Origin: Peteryoungia desertarenae | GTDB lineage: Bacteria; Pseudomonadota; Alphaproteobacteria; Rhizobiales; Rhizobiaceae | DNA length: 64,000 nucleotides | NCBI RefSeq assembly: GCF_005860795.2 | Contig: NZ_CP058350.1 | Span: 1 to 64,000, forward strand | Direction of reading: 5' to 3' | Shown: positions 52,022 to 62,306 of the stretch, piece after piece | Layout: the number at the start of each line of letters is the position of its first letter | Position numbering within the stretch: position 1 is the first letter of the stretch | The notes under the pieces: model-generated | Told to the model about the DNA's origin: nothing | Databases searched by the model: none | Seen by the model: the letters and a program-made list of their open reading frames with translations, nothing else | Program-made: the position numbers and the translations under genes

Positions 52022-52417
52022 CTATCGCAGCCAGTTCTCGATCTTCAGTCCCGGAACCCGGGAAAACTCACTCTCGTTGTTCGTCACAAGCACGGCGTCC
52101 AGCGCCAGCGCATGTGCCGCGATCCAAAGGTCGTTTGGACCGATATTCTTGCCCTGCCTCAGCGCCAGCCGAACGTCGGCGTACCGTTGATCACTTGGCA
52201 GTTGAAGGGGCGCCACATAGAGGCGCCGCGTCACTGCTGAAACCTTCCGAGACAACTCCTCGGAGCCATTTTTTTTAACGCCGAACCAGATCTCACCGTG
52301 GGTGATAATGCTGATAAAGGCGTTCTCCTGCCCAACCTCAAGGAGCCGTTCAAGAACCCTTCCACGCGGATCCCTGACGATCGCCGAAACGATGTTGGTA
52401 TCGAGCATGTACCGCAT
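52022..52417 (-). CDS. vapC: VapC toxin (PIN-domain ribonuclease)
   Basis: A 131-residue PIN-domain protein. Acidic residues of the active site are in 'YMLDTNIVSAI' (Asp6), 'HGEIWFGV' (Glu) and 'GPNDLWIAAHALALD' (Asp). VapC toxins cut tRNA or rRNA when freed from VapB. Its ATG overlaps the vapB stop by one base, the classical coupling. It lies 18 bases upstream of the small membrane protein gene. Confidence 0.93.
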   Translation of the reverse strand: MRYMLDTNIVSAIVRDPRGRVLERLLEVGQENAFISIITHGEIWFGVKKNGSEELSRKVSAVTRRLYVAPLQLPSDQRYADVRLALRQGKNIGPNDLWIAAHALALDAVLVTNNESEFSRVPGLKIENWLR

Positions 52418-52689
52418 CAGATCTCGACCTCACTGAGCGGCGCCAGATCGTCGTCATTCTCGACGAAATCCTCTCCGCTCCAGGCTTCCGCCTGCTTGAG
52501 ATATTCGATCAACCCGGCAGTCACTGCCGTCCGCATCAGGATCGAACCATCCGGTTGGCGCACCATAACGGCGCGATCACCTTCAAGATCGAATTCCTTC
52601 GGGATGCGGACAGCCCGGCTTCGACCATTCTTGAAGATGGCGACAGCGACCTCGCCAGCTTCCCCTGTGTCCTTCACATACTCGTTCAT
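52417..52689 (-). CDS. vapB: VapB antitoxin (AbrB/SpoVT-type)
   Basis: A 90-residue antitoxin. The N-terminal swapped-hairpin DNA-binding domain reads 'EVAVAIFKNGRSRAVRIPKEFDLEGDRAVM', and the C-terminal acidic part 'WSGEDFVENDDDLAPL' should wrap VapC. ATG 52689 has GAGG 6 bases upstream; ATG 52701 is an alternative. A perfect palindrome 19 bases before it is probably its operator. Confidence 0.9.
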   Translation of the reverse strand: MNEYVKDTGEAGEVAVAIFKNGRSRAVRIPKEFDLEGDRAVMVRQPDGSILMRTAVTAGLIEYLKQAEAWSGEDFVENDDDLAPLSEVEI

Positions 52690-52707
52690 GTCGGGCCTCA
52701 TTCTTGC

Positions 52708-52726
52708 GATATGCTAAAAGCATATC
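52708..52726. promoter_or_regulatory. Probable VapB operator
   Basis: GATATGC-TAAAA-GCATATC is a perfect 7-bp inverted repeat 19 bases upstream of the vapB ATG, in the 59-base gap between gltB and vapB. On the minus strand it contains a TATGCT -10-like sequence, so binding would block the vapBC promoter. VapBC complexes usually bind such repeats. Confidence 0.65.
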
Positions 52727-52748
52727 ACAACATCTGAGGCTGTAGAAC

Positions 52749-55700
52749 TCATTCCGCAGCTACGCCCATCCGCATGCGCTCCATCTCCTCAAGCGCACGG
52801 CGATATTCGACCGGCATGACCTTGCGGAACTTCGGACGGAACTCTGCCCAGTTGTCGAGAACCTGCTTGGCCCGGTTCGAGCCAGTGTAATGCAGGTGGT
52901 TCGAGATCAACTGATAGAGGCGCTCCTCGTCATGGCGGGTCATATCGCCGGACACATCGACGCGTCCCTTGTGCATGAGGTCGCCGCCATGGTGATGCAG
53001 CTTTTCCAGCATGTCGTCTTCTTCAGGCACCGGCTCCAGCTCGACCATCGCCATGTTGCAACGGCTGGCAAAATCACCGCTCTCGTCCAGAACATAGGCA
53101 ACGCCGCCCGACATGCCGGCCGCAAAGTTGCGGCCCGTGCCGCCCAGCACGACCACAACACCGCCCGTCATGTATTCGCAGCCATGGTCACCGACGCCTT
53201 CGACAACGGCCACGGCCCCGGAATTGCGCACGGCAAAGCGTTCTCCCGCCACGCCCCGGAAATAGCATTCCCCGGCAATCGCACCGTAGAGCACGGTATT
53301 GCCGACGATGATCGAGTTTTCCGCGACGATCCGCGCATTTTCCGGCGGGCGGACGATGATGCGTCCACCGGACAGCCCCTTGCCGACATAGTCATTGCCG
53401 TCACCCACCAGGTCGAAGGTGATGCCGCGGGCCAGGAAGGCACCGAAGGATTGTCCTGCCGTGCCATTCAACGTGACATGGATCGTGTCGTCCTTAAGCC
53501 CCTTGTGGCCATAACGCTTTGCAAGCTCACCCGACAGCATGGCACCGGCGGAACGGTCAACATTCTTGATATCGACGTCGAAGACGACCGGCTGCTTGTT
53601 TTCGAGTGCCGGCATCGACTTCTCGATCAGCTTGCGATCAAGGATGTCGACAATCGGATGCTCCTGACGTTCTGTCCAGTAGGTCGCCTCCTTCGGCGCT
53701 TCTACCTTGTGGAAGATGCGACCGAAGTCGAGGCCACGAGCCTTCCAATGAGCCAGCATGACATCTTTCTCGAGCAGTTCCGATGCACCGATGATTTCGT
53801 CAAGCTTGCGAACGCCAAGCGACGCCAGGATCTCGCGAACCTCTTCAGCGACGAAGAAGAAGTAGTTGACCACATGCTCAGGCGCACCCTTGAAGCGCTT
53901 GCGCAGGACAGGGTCCTGGGTTGCAACGCCCACTGGGCAGGTGTTCAGATGGCACTTGCGCATCATGATGCAACCTGCGGCAATCAGCGGAGCTGTCGCA
54001 AAGCCGAATTCATCCGCTCCAAGCAAAGCACCGACGATCACATCCCGACCCGTCTTCAGTCCTCCGTCGACCTGCAGGGCAACACGCGAACGAAGACCGT
54101 TCAGCACCAGCGTCTGCTGCGTCTCGGCCAGACCGATTTCCCACGGGCTACCGGCATGCTTCAGCGAGGTGAGCGGCGAAGCACCCGTTCCACCGTCGAA
54201 ACCGGAGATGGTGATATGGTCAGCACGGGCCTTTGCAACACCGGCAGCAACGGTTCCAACACCAACCTCGGAGACGAGCTTGACCGAGATATCGGCCACC
54301 GGATTGACGTTCTTCAGGTCGTAGATCAGCTGCGCCAGATCCTCGATCGAATAGATGTCGTGATGCGGCGGTGGCGAAATGAGACCGACACCAGGTGTGG
54401 AGTGGCGGGTCTTGGCAATCGTCGCGTCAACCTTGTGACCCGGCAGCTGGCCACCTTCGCCGGGCTTTGCACCCTGCGCCACCTTGATCTGCAGCATGTC
54501 GGCATTGACGAGATATTCCGTCGTCACACCGAAGCGGCCGGATGCGATCTGCTTGATCGCGGAGCGCTCGGGGTTCATCGAACCATCCGGCAGCGGCATG
54601 TAGCGATCGCTTTCCTCACCACCCTCACCGGTGTTGGACTTGCCACCGATACGGTTCATCGCGATCGCCAGCGTGGTGTGCGCCTCGCGGGAAATCGAGC
54701 CAAAGGACATGGCACCGGTCGAGAAGCGCTTGACGATGTCGACCGCCGGCTCGACCTCGTCAACCGGGATCGGCTTGCGGCCAAGTGCTTCTGCCGACTT
54801 GATCTTGAACAGGCCACGGATGGTGTTCATCCGAAGATTGCTCTCGTTGACCATCTCGGCGAATTCGCGATAGCGATCCTGGCTGTTACCGCGAACGGCA
54901 TGCTGCAGCGACGCAATCGAATCCGGGCTCCAGGCATGGTTTTCGCCACGGATGCGATAGGCATATTCACCACCGACGTCGAGCGAACTCGCAAGTACCG
55001 GATCCTTGCCGAAGGCCGCCTGATGACGGGCAACGGTCTCTTCGGCGATCTCGGCCAGGCCAACACCTTCGATGGTCGTCGCCGTGCCGAAGAAATACTT
55101 GTCCACCAGTTCTGACGACAGACCGACAGCGTCGAAAATTTGCGCACCGCAATAGGACTGATAGGTCGAGATGCCCATCTTCGACATGACCTTGAGGATA
55201 CCCTTGCCGATCGCCTTGATATAGCGCGTGACAACCTCGCGCTCATCGACTTCCGGCGGAAACTCGCCATGCTTGTGCATGTCGGTCAGCGTATCGAATG
55301 CGAGATAGGGGTTGATTGCTTCAGCCCCGAAGCCAGCCAGACAGCAGAAGTGGTGGACTTCACGCGGTTCGCCCGATTCCACAACGATGCCCACCGATGT
55401 ACGCAGACCCTTGCGGATCAGGTGATGGTGTACCGCCGCCGTTGCCAGCAATGCCGGGATGGCAATCCGATCCGGTCCAATCTGACGGTCAGACAGGACA
55501 ATAATGTTGTAGCCACCACGAACGGCCGCCTCGGCGCGTTCGCAAAGACGATCCAGCATTTCCGGCATGCCTTCGGCACCCCGGCTGACATCATAGGTGA
55601 AGTCGAGCGTCTTCGTGTCGAAGCGGTCTTCCATGTGACCGATCGAGCGGATCTTTTCGAGATCGCCATTGGTCAGGATCGGCTGGCGCACTTCCATGCG

Positions 55701-57470
55701 CTTGGCATTCGCCATGCCCTCATGGTCGAGAATGTTCGGACGCGGGCCGATGAAGGAGACGAGGCTCATGACCAGCTCTTCGCGGATCGGATCGATCGGC
55801 GGGTTGGTCACCTGGGCGAAGTTCTGCTTGAAATAGGTGTAGAGCAGCTTCGACTTTTCAGACATTGCCGAGATCGGCGTATCCGTTCCCATCGAACCTA
55901 CGGCTTCCTGACCCGTGGTCGCCATAGGAGACATCAGAAGCTTAGTGTCTTCGCTCGTGTAACCAAAGGCCTGCTGGCGGTCGAGCAGAGAGACGTCACG
56001 GCGCAATGCGCGCGGTTCCACGGGCTTCAGGTCTTCGAGGATCAACTGCGTGCGATCGAGCCACTCGCGATAGGGATGCTTGCCGGCGAGCTTCGACTTG
56101 ACCTCTTCGTCGGAAATAATCCGGCCTTCTTCCATGTCGATGAGCAGCATCTTGCCCGGCTGCAGCCGCCACTTCTTGACGATCTTCTCTTCCGCAACAG
56201 GAAGCGTACCGGCTTCGGACGCAAGAATGACGCGATCATCATCCGTCACGATGTAACGCGCGGGACGCAGACCATTGCGGTCGAGCGTCGCGCCAATCTG
56301 CCTGCCATCGGTAAAACAGACGGCAGCCGGTCCGTCCCACGGCTCCATCAATGCCGCGTGATACTCGTAAAACGCCTTGCGCTCGGGCGTCATCAACTGG
56401 TTTCCGGCCCAGGCCTCGGGGATCAGCATCATCACAGCATGGGCGAGCGAGTAGCCGCCGCGCTGCAGGAACTCGAGAGCGTTGTCAAAGCAGGCCGTGT
56501 CGGACTGACCTTCGTAGGAGATCGGCCAGAGCTTGGTGATATCGTCGCCAAACAGCGGCGAGGAGACCGACGCCTGACGTGCCGCCATCCAGTTGACATT
56601 GCCGCGCAGCGTGTTGATTTCGCCGTTATGAGCGACCATGCGATAGGGGTGCGCGAGCTTCCAGGAAGGGAAGGTGTTGGTCGAGAAGCGCTGGTGGACG
56701 AGCGCGACCGCGCTTTCAAAACGCGGATCGGCAAGATCCTTATAGTAAGTACCCACCTGGTAGGCGAGGAACATGCCCTTGTAGACGATCGTCGACGACG
56801 AAAGAGAGACCGGGTAGAAGCCGGTGTCCTGACCGCCGTATTGGTCATAGATGCGGTTGGAAATCACCTTGCGCAGCAAGAACAGGCGGCGCTCGAACTG
56901 ATCCCGGGTCGCCGCGTCTCGCCCGGCACCAATGAATACCTGAATATGGCGCGGCTCGGTGGCCGCAATCTCGGGCGCCTTGGAAAGCGAGGAATTGTCG
57001 ACCGGCACATCGCGATAGCCGATGAGATGCTGGCCCTCATCAAGACAGACCTCGGCAATCACCTGCTTGAAATGCTCGATCTGCTTCTCGTCCTGCGGGA
57101 AGAAGAAGTGACCGACGGCGTATTCTCCGGCCTTCGGCAGTGTGATGCCCTGCTTGGCCATTTCCTCCCGGAAGAAGCGATCCGGGATCTGGACGAGAAT
57201 GCCGGCACCATCGCCCATCAGCGGGTCCGCACCGACAGCCCCGCGATGTGTAAGGTTTTCGAGAATGAACAAACCATCCTTGACGATCTGGTGGGACTTC
57301 TGCCCCTTCATATGAGCGATGAAGCCGACGCCGCAGGCATCATGTTCATTTTTCGGATCGTAAAGGCCCTGCTTCGGCGGAAGACCCACGGAGCGCAAGG
57401 AACGACCTGTTGCCGCCGCCTCGGCTGCTGCGGTTTCAATGATGTCCTTGGATGGCGTCATCTTCGTCAT
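52749..57470 (-). CDS. gltB: Glutamate synthase (NADPH) large subunit
   Basis: A 1573-residue enzyme that makes two glutamates from glutamine and 2-oxoglutarate. The first 45 residues are a propeptide; '[12 protein letters not shown]' then holds the glutaminase nucleophile Cys46. The central and FMN domains show '[16 protein letters not shown]', '[18 protein letters not shown]' and '[12 protein letters not shown]'. The 3Fe-4S cluster motif is '[15 protein letters not shown]'. The C-terminal beta-helix has '[15 protein letters not shown]'-like repeats ('[23 protein letters not shown]', in part). GGAGGG precedes ATG 57470. The length is normal for the alphaproteobacterial enzyme. vapBC and a small protein gene separate it from gltD. 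Confidence 0.97.
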   Translation of the reverse strand: MTKMTPSKDIIETAAAEAAATGRSLRSVGLPPKQGLYDPKNEHDACGVGFIAHMKGQKSHQIVKDGLFILENLTHRGAVGADPLMGDGAGILVQIPDRFFREEMAKQGITLPKAGEYAVGHFFFPQDEKQIEHFKQVIAEVCLDEGQHLIGYRDVPVDNSSLSKAPEIAATEPRHIQVFIGAGRDAATRDQFERRLFLLRKVISNRIYDQYGGQDTGFYPVSLSSSTIVYKGMFLAYQVGTYYKDLADPRFESAVALVHQRFSTNTFPSWKLAHPYRMVAHNGEINTLRGNVNWMAARQASVSSPLFGDDITKLWPISYEGQSDTACFDNALEFLQRGGYSLAHAVMMLIPEAWAGNQLMTPERKAFYEYHAALMEPWDGPAAVCFTDGRQIGATLDRNGLRPARYIVTDDDRVILASEAGTLPVAEEKIVKKWRLQPGKMLLIDMEEGRIISDEEVKSKLAGKHPYREWLDRTQLILEDLKPVEPRALRRDVSLLDRQQAFGYTSEDTKLLMSPMATTGQEAVGSMGTDTPISAMSEKSKLLYTYFKQNFAQVTNPPIDPIREELVMSLVSFIGPRPNILDHEGMANAKRMEVRQPILTNGDLEKIRSIGHMEDRFDTKTLDFTYDVSRGAEGMPEMLDRLCERAEAAVRGGYNIIVLSDRQIGPDRIAIPALLATAAVHHHLIRKGLRTSVGIVVESGEPREVHHFCCLAGFGAEAINPYLAFDTLTDMHKHGEFPPEVDEREVVTRYIKAIGKGILKVMSKMGISTYQSYCGAQIFDAVGLSSELVDKYFFGTATTIEGVGLAEIAEETVARHQAAFGKDPVLASSLDVGGEYAYRIRGENHAWSPDSIASLQHAVRGNSQDRYREFAEMVNESNLRMNTIRGLFKIKSAEALGRKPIPVDEVEPAVDIVKRFSTGAMSFGSISREAHTTLAIAMNRIGGKSNTGEGGEESDRYMPLPDGSMNPERSAIKQIASGRFGVTTEYLVNADMLQIKVAQGAKPGEGGQLPGHKVDATIAKTRHSTPGVGLISPPPHHDIYSIEDLAQLIYDLKNVNPVADISVKLVSEVGVGTVAAGVAKARADHITISGFDGGTGASPLTSLKHAGSPWEIGLAETQQTLVLNGLRSRVALQVDGGLKTGRDVIVGALLGADEFGFATAPLIAAGCIMMRKCHLNTCPVGVATQDPVLRKRFKGAPEHVVNYFFFVAEEVREILASLGVRKLDEIIGASELLEKDVMLAHWKARGLDFGRIFHKVEAPKEATYWTERQEHPIVDILDRKLIEKSMPALENKQPVVFDVDIKNVDRSAGAMLSGELAKRYGHKGLKDDTIHVTLNGTAGQSFGAFLARGITFDLVGDGNDYVGKGLSGGRIIVRPPENARIVAENSIIVGNTVLYGAIAGECYFRGVAGERFAVRNSGAVAVVEGVGDHGCEYMTGGVVVVLGGTGRNFAAGMSGGVAYVLDESGDFASRCNMAMVELEPVPEEDDMLEKLHHHGGDLMHKGRVDVSGDMTRHDEERLYQLISNHLHYTGSNRAKQVLDNWAEFRPKFRKVMPVEYRRALEEMERMRMGVAAE

Positions 57471-57924
57471 TGCCTTCCCTCCTGTTGAACCTGCCTGAAG
57501 CGGGTCGAAATCTTAAGCACCTGGCGATCCGAACCTCGGTCGTGCACCAGTCTAGCCCTTGAGGACCAAACCAGCATGACAACCGGAACTTCGAAGCCGA
57601 AGCTGAAATTAGGTCAATACATCTGACCTAATTCGGATTGGTGATATGACAGAAAGTAAACACACACGCAAGGGCATGCCAAGAAAATTAACCGCTCTGG
57701 CGGCGCAAAAGATCGCAAAGCATGCGCACCGCGTAATTTTATTGCGCAGACCGCTCCTTTGCGCGTGATCTTCTTGCGAACAGGTCGAGAAAAGTTTGGT
57801 CCGTTGCCTGTCCTATTGCCCAACGGGGCTAAATCCCTAATCTCGCAACACTGCACCTTTGGCCTGCGGAGCACAGCATCCAGCGCCGAGGCTTGGCACG
57901 AGATTCACAAATCGGGAATACGAC
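57471..57924. promoter_or_regulatory. Divergent promoter region of gltB and ltaE with palindrome
   Basis: This 454-base region has no convincing gene; the only open frame of note (57614-57874, minus) has unusual composition and is rejected. It holds a perfect palindrome, AATTAGGTCA (57607-57616) and TGACCTAATT (57624-57633) with a 7-base spacer, 137 bases from the gltB start. That is the size and shape of a dimeric regulator's operator. AT-rich patches near 57640-57700 are likely promoter. Confidence 0.5.
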
Positions 57925-58971
57925 ATGTTCTTCGCATCTGATAACTGGGCCGGCGTTCATCCGAAAATCGCTGAAAGCCTCACCAGCCATGCTTCGGGTT
58001 ATGCGTCTGCCTATGGCACGAGCGATCAGGACAAGCGGATCGAGGAACACTTCAATAGCCTGTTCGAGCGCGAGGTTTCAGTTTTCTTCGTGGCCACCGG
58101 CACAGCCGCCAATTCTCTGGCACTCGCGAGTGTCGCCCGACCGGGAGGCGTTACCCTCTGTCACTATGAAGCACATGTCACAGCTGATGAAGGCGGAGCG
58201 CCGGAATTCCTGACCGGAGCGACGAGACTGCTCCCCGTGGAAGGCGGCCATGGCAAGATCGACAGCGGCGCGCTGGCGAAGGCGTTGTCTGGCTTCGACA
58301 CCCCCTCGGTGCATCATGGCCAGCCAATGGCCGTCACTGTGACCCAGGCGACGGAAGCAGGCACCGTCTACAAACTCAATGAACTTGATGAAATCGCTGC
58401 CCTGACCAAGGCGAAAAACCTTCCCCTTCATATGGATGGCGCGCGCTTTGCCAATGCCCTCGTCGCGCTCGATGCCACACCGGCAGAAATGACCTGGAAA
58501 CGTGGTATCGACATTCTTTCTTTTGGTGGCACGAAGAACGGTTGCTGGTGTGCGGAAGCGATTGTCTTCATGAAGCCGGAAATGGCGAAGGAGATGCCCT
58601 ATATCCGCAAGCGCTCGGCCCAACTCTTCTCAAAGACGCGTTTCATTTCAGCCCAGCTGGAAGCCTATCTGGACAACGGTCTGTGGCTTGAAATGGCGAG
58701 CCATGCGAACACGATGGCAGATCGCCTGAGAGCCGGATTGCAATCCAAGAACACTGCAAGGCTCGCTTGGGACACGCAGGCAAATGAAGTCTTTGCGCTG
58801 CTCGACAAGACATCAGCAGAGCGTGCACGGACCAAAGGGGCACGTTTCTACGACTGGTCCATCCCACGTGAGAACCCGTATCTGGTAGGTGAAGATGAAA
58901 CACTTGTTCGTCTGGTGACAAGTTTCGCCACAACCGAAACAGAAGTGAATCAATTCATAGATGTCGTTTGA
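57925..58971 (+). CDS. ltaE: Low-specificity L-threonine aldolase
   Basis: A 348-residue PLP enzyme that splits threonine to glycine and acetaldehyde. '[15 protein letters not shown]' starts it, '[16 protein letters not shown]' binds phosphate, '[14 protein letters not shown]' holds the PLP-binding Asp and Arg, and '[12 protein letters not shown]' carries the Schiff-base lysine near 198. The length is typical. The ATG 57925 has a GGGAATA upstream. It is divergent from gltB and precedes the bufferin operon by 146 bases. Confidence 0.9.
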   Translation: MFFASDNWAGVHPKIAESLTSHASGYASAYGTSDQDKRIEEHFNSLFEREVSVFFVATGTAANSLALASVARPGGVTLCHYEAHVTADEGGAPEFLTGATRLLPVEGGHGKIDSGALAKALSGFDTPSVHHGQPMAVTVTQATEAGTVYKLNELDEIAALTKAKNLPLHMDGARFANALVALDATPAEMTWKRGIDILSFGGTKNGCWCAEAIVFMKPEMAKEMPYIRKRSAQLFSKTRFISAQLEAYLDNGLWLEMASHANTMADRLRAGLQSKNTARLAWDTQANEVFALLDKTSAERARTKGARFYDWSIPRENPYLVGEDETLVRLVTSFATTETEVNQFIDVV

Positions 58972-59117
58972 GATCTGGCTTTCTTACAAAGTATCTGATC
59001 GCGATTTCTACAACTTACATTTATTTCCCAAGCAGGCCAAATCGCCGCATGATCTTCCCACCAGCCCAATACGGGGCTGGCACGAACACCGAGCAACTCG
59101 CTCCGAGGAGAAGCATC

Positions 59118-59417
59118 ATGAGCAAGTTCACAATGAATTCGGCCGCTCTGGCCGCAGCCGTCACCATGGCCGTCAGCGGCGCAACCCTGGTATCCGGCCA
59201 CGCCGTTGCCCAGGAACAGGAAAAGTGCTTCGGCATTTCGCTCGCCGGCAAGAACGACTGCGCAGCCGGCCCCGGAACCACCTGCGCCGGCACCTCCAAG
59301 GTCGACTATCAGGGCAATGCCTGGACCTATGTCGCCAAGGGCAGCTGCACGACCATGGCCCTCCCCGATGGCCGCATGGGTTCGCTGACAGCGCTTGAGC
59401 GCGATCTTCCCGCCTGA
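59118..59417 (+). CDS. Bufferin precursor (DUF2282, BufA1 family)
   Basis: A 99-residue precursor of a ribosomally made, modified peptide. Residues 1-31 are a signal peptide (hydrophobic 9-26, cleavage likely at 'AVA-Q'). The mature part has four cysteines at 37, 48, 56 and 77 in the family pattern '[17 protein letters not shown]', '[10 protein letters not shown]', '[13 protein letters not shown]'. In the Caulobacter bufferins, cysteines in this core are turned into heterocycles by an MNIO enzyme and the product sequesters copper in the periplasm. GAGGAG precedes ATG 59118. It is the first gene of four; a strong hairpin lies between it and the next. Metal and modification here are inferred. 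Confidence 0.9.
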   Translation: MSKFTMNSAALAAAVTMAVSGATLVSGHAVAQEQEKCFGISLAGKNDCAAGPGTTCAGTSKVDYQGNAWTYVAKGSCTTMALPDGRMGSLTALERDLPA

Positions 59418-59426
59418 TCTCGCATA

Positions 59427-59455
59427 CGGCATCCCCGCAAGCAGCGGGGGTGCCG
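59427..59455 (+). promoter_or_regulatory. Strong hairpin between precursor and modification genes
   Basis: CGGCATCCCCGC (59427-59438) and GCGGGGGTGCCG (59444-59455) pair over 12 bp (one G-U) around AAGCA. It starts 10 bases after the precursor stop and no T run follows. Such a structure could stabilise the precursor mRNA or stop most transcripts there, giving more precursor than enzyme. Confidence 0.6.
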
Positions 59456-59491
59456 TCCCCTTGTCCAGGTAGAAGTCCAGTGGAGATCGCG

Positions 59492-60403
59492 ATGAAAACG
59501 CTGGAAGCACACAACAGAACCTTGGCTGCGACCTGGTCGACTGGCCTTCCAGCTCGTGCAGGTGCGGGTTTCAAGACACAACATGCCGATCAGATCCTCA
59601 CCGATGACTACCGGATCGGCTTTCTTGAGGTACACGCCGAAAACTATATGGGCGCTGGCGGCCATCCTCACCGGATCCTCACGCGCATGCGTGCCGACTT
59701 CCCCCTTTCCATCCATGGTGTCGGCTTGTCGATCGGCAGCCCATCCGGCCTGGATTCGGAGCATCTGAACAGGTTGAAAACCGTAGTCGACCGCTACCAG
59801 CCGGAGCAGGTTTCTGAGCATCTGGCGTGGTCGACCCATGACAACCATTTCTTTAATGATCTCCTGCCCGTCCCCTACAACGAGGCCACGCTTTCACGCG
59901 TTTGCGACCACATCTCAAAGGTCCAGGAAACACTGGGCCGCACTATTCTGTTGGAAAACCCGTCGACCTATATCGCCTTCGAAGCAGCGACGATGAGCGA
60001 GACGGATTTCATCCGCGCGATTGTCCAACGCACAGGCTGCGGGCTGCTGCTGGATGTGAGCAATATCCATGTCTCGGCGACCAACCACGCCTATTCACGG
60101 CTGGACTATCTCGCATCTTTCCCCCTCGAACATGTCCGGGAAATCCACCTTGCCGGGCATGCGACAGACGAAGATGATCTGGGAGCCCCTCTCCTCATCG
60201 ACAGCCATGATCGCGCCGTCGATGACATCGTCTGGGCGCTCTATACGGAAGTCCTCGCAAGAACCGGTCCTCTGCCAACACTCATCGAATGGGACAATGA
60301 CGTACCCGACTGGCCCATCCTGAAGGCGGAGGCGCAGCGCGCGGAAAAGATCCTCGATCGCTTCGCGACCTTCGCAAATCCGAGGCTTCGCCATGCTGGT
60401 TGA
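59492..60403 (+). CDS. bufB: Multinuclear non-haem iron oxidase (DUF692, BufB)
   Basis: A 303-residue TIM-barrel enzyme of DUF692. Predicted metal ligands are seen: 'EVHAENYMG' (Glu50, Asn51), 'SIHGVG' (His75), 'SEHLAWS' (Glu109, His110), 'LLENPS' (Glu155, Asn156), 'LLDVSNIHV' (Asp188, Asn191, His193), 'EIHLAGH' (His219, His223) and 'IEWDND' (Glu266). This fits a two- or three-iron site. MNIO enzymes oxidise cysteines in peptide substrates. GGAG precedes ATG 59492. It overlaps bufC by 11 bases. Its target is inferred to be the DUF2282 protein directly upstream. Confidence 0.92.
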   Translation: MKTLEAHNRTLAATWSTGLPARAGAGFKTQHADQILTDDYRIGFLEVHAENYMGAGGHPHRILTRMRADFPLSIHGVGLSIGSPSGLDSEHLNRLKTVVDRYQPEQVSEHLAWSTHDNHFFNDLLPVPYNEATLSRVCDHISKVQETLGRTILLENPSTYIAFEAATMSETDFIRAIVQRTGCGLLLDVSNIHVSATNHAYSRLDYLASFPLEHVREIHLAGHATDEDDLGAPLLIDSHDRAVDDIVWALYTEVLARTGPLPTLIEWDNDVPDWPILKAEAQRAEKILDRFATFANPRLRHAG

Positions 60404-61175
60404 CCCGGTCAGTTCCGGCAGATTTGCAAGGTCCTTGCTGGATCCAGAAGCACCGGTTCCCGACGGGCTGGTGAGCCATCACGGAGGCGCAGTCGAACGA
60501 CGCTTTGCCGTCTACCGGAACAATGCAGCCGTCTCTCTGGTCGATGCACTCGCTTCCATTTTTCCAACAGTGCAAAACCTCGTGGGCGAAGAGTTCTTCC
60601 GCGCCATGGCGCATCTATACGTGCGCGCGCACCCGCCCCGCTCGCCACTCATTTTCACCTATGGCGAGGATTTTGCGGGCTTCATCGAACAGTTTCCGCC
60701 AGCAGAACCAATACCCTTTCTCGCCGATGTGGCCCGCCTTGAACGTCTTTGGCTCGACAGTTTTCATTCCGCCGACACCCCACCGCTTGATCCGGCATGC
60801 TTGAGCAGTGTTCCACCTGAACGCCTGGAAGACCAGTGCTTCCAGCCCCATCCGGCGGCTCGATTGCTTTCGACGGCTCACGCCGCCGCCAGCATTACCA
60901 TTCGCGACCGCGCCGGCGAAAGCCTCAGCGACATCAATCCCATGTTGCCAGAAGCCGCGCTCATCACAAGACCGGCCTGCGACGTCGCGATCAACCGCCT
61001 CTCGCCGGGTGGCCACACCTTTTTTCATGCGCTGATGGCAGGCAGGCCGCTAGGCGAGGCTTGCGGTGAAGCCATCAAAGTCGAAGCAGAGAGCGACATC
61101 AGCGCGCTTCTCACACTCGCCTTGACCAGCGGAGCCTTCGCTGACCTGGTCGACAATTCTGCAAAGGGGGAATGA
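60393..61175 (+). CDS. bufC: DUF2063 partner protein (BufC)
   Basis: A 260-residue protein. The N-terminal DUF2063 domain has '[41 protein letters not shown]' (in part) and '[11 protein letters not shown]'-like sequence '[16 protein letters not shown]'. The C-terminal half holds '[24 protein letters not shown]'. In related systems this protein acts as the recognition partner that brings the precursor to the DUF692 oxidase. It starts inside bufB (11-base overlap) and overlaps bufD by four bases. Alone it has no enzyme motif. Confidence 0.9.
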   Translation: MLVDPVSSGRFARSLLDPEAPVPDGLVSHHGGAVERRFAVYRNNAAVSLVDALASIFPTVQNLVGEEFFRAMAHLYVRAHPPRSPLIFTYGEDFAGFIEQFPPAEPIPFLADVARLERLWLDSFHSADTPPLDPACLSSVPPERLEDQCFQPHPAARLLSTAHAAASITIRDRAGESLSDINPMLPEAALITRPACDVAINRLSPGGHTFFHALMAGRPLGEACGEAIKVEAESDISALLTLALTSGAFADLVDNSAKGE

Positions 61176-61774
61176 ACGTGACATCAACACTCAAAAGCGC
61201 AGTCGGGCACTATCAGCGCGCAACCGACAAGCTTGAGCAATTTCTGGAGCCATGGTTTTTGGGGCTAATGGCAAGATTTGTCTTTGTCGCGGTCCTTTTC
61301 GGTTATTACTATAACTCCTTCGCGACCAAGGTGGGTGAGGGAGTAGTTGGTTTCTTCCAGATCCGGCCCAGCGCCTATTACCAGATCGCCCTGCCCGCAG
61401 TCGAAGCCGCTGGTGGCAATGTCTCGGCAGTCTCCTTCTTTCCGTGGGGATTGATGGTGATCGCAGGAACCTATGGCGAGTTCATCCTGCCGATCCTGAT
61501 CGTCCTCGGTCTCTTCGGACGTCTTGCGGCCCTCGGAATGATCGTCTTCATCCTCGTCCAGACACTGGTCGACATCACCGTCCACATGGTCGATGCAGCG
61601 ACCATCGGCGCCTTGTTCGACCGCTTCCCTGACAGTCTGATCATGGATCAGAGGCTCTTGTGGATCTTCCCGCTCCTGTATCTGTTCGTGAAGGGCCCGG
61701 GGCTTCTGTCGGTTGATGCACTTCTGGCACGACGGTTTCAGGCAATGCCGAGCGCCAGACAGGTCCAGGCCTGA
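61172..61774 (+). CDS. bufD: DoxX family membrane protein (BufD)
   Basis: A 200-residue inner-membrane protein with four helices (about 28-50, 88-110, 115-140, 158-178). 'WGLMVIAGTYGEFILPILIVLGLFGRLAALG' (in part) is the DoxX/DUF417-like core. Such proteins are often the last gene of DUF692-DUF2063 operons; the role may be electron transfer or transport linked to the peptide. It overlaps bufC and ends just before a terminator. Confidence 0.87.
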   Translation: MNVTSTLKSAVGHYQRATDKLEQFLEPWFLGLMARFVFVAVLFGYYYNSFATKVGEGVVGFFQIRPSAYYQIALPAVEAAGGNVSAVSFFPWGLMVIAGTYGEFILPILIVLGLFGRLAALGMIVFILVQTLVDITVHMVDAATIGALFDRFPDSLIMDQRLLWIFPLLYLFVKGPGLLSVDALLARRFQAMPSARQVQA

Positions 61775-61779
61775 GCAAT

Positions 61780-61815
61780 AAAAAAGCGACGGACCGAAAT
61801 CCGTCGCTTCTTTCC
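61780..61815 (+). terminator. Terminator of the bufferin operon (bidirectional)
   Basis: AAGCGACGGA and TCCGTCGCTT form a 10-bp stem with a CCGAAA loop, flanked by an A run before and TCTTTCC after. It ends the bufferin operon and may also end the convergent hsp20 gene. Confidence 0.85.
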
Positions 61816-61835
61816 TGTACGCTTGGGAGGAGCGT

Positions 61836-62306
61836 TTAGTTGATGTGGGCCTCGATCGCCTTTGGCTGAGTGCCGACGGGTTCTGCGCTGATGGCAATCC
61901 GGCGTGGCTTCATGGCTTCGGGAATATTGCGCAGAAGATCGATATGCAGCAGGCCGTTCTTAAGCGATGCAGCCGTGACCTCGACATGATCGGCAAGCTG
62001 GAAGCGTCGCTCAAAAGCGCGCTTGGCGATACCGCGATAGAGGAACTCCGTCTGTTCACTCTTGTCTTCTTCGGTTTTCTCACCCTTCACGGTCAGCACA
62101 TGGGCATGGGCTTCAATGGAAAGCTCGCTTTCATCGAAGCCGGCAACGGCCATGGTGATACGATAGGTATTGTCGCCCGTGCGCTCGATGTTATAGGGCG
62201 GGTAGCTCTGCGCCTGTTCCGGCTGCCCGAGGCTGTCCAGCATCGTGAAAAGACGGTCGAAACCGACGGTGGAACGGTAAAGCGGGGAAAAGTCGACGTG
62301 ACGCAT
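61836..62306 (-). CDS. Small heat-shock protein Hsp20 (IbpA-like)
   Basis: A 156-residue chaperone of the Hsp20/alpha-crystallin family. The N-terminus 'FSPLYRSTVGFDRLFTML' is the IbpA-type start, the alpha-crystallin domain has 'YRITMAVAGFDESELSIEAHAHVLTVKGEK' (in part) and 'AFERRFQLADHVEVTAASLKNGLLHIDL'. The C-terminal tail has 'RRIAIS', the IxI motif for oligomers. AGGAGGA lies before ATG 62306. Upstream are a sigma-32-like promoter and a leader with a ROSE-like signature. Confidence 0.93.
   Translation of the reverse strand: MRHVDFSPLYRSTVGFDRLFTMLDSLGQPEQAQSYPPYNIERTGDNTYRITMAVAGFDESELSIEAHAHVLTVKGEKTEEDKSEQTEFLYRGIAKRAFERRFQLADHVEVTAASLKNGLLHIDLLRNIPEAMKPRRIAISAEPVGTQPKAIEAHIN

Noticed and set aside
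52890..57488. Two very long plus-strand open frames (741 and 782 codons) opposite gltB.
   Set aside because: They lie antisense to the complete gltB gene and arise from its codon use; they show no domain, no signal and no ribosome site.
57614..57874. 86-codon minus-strand frame upstream of gltB.
   Set aside because: Cys- and Arg-rich, no ribosome site and lies over promoter-like AT-rich DNA and the palindrome.
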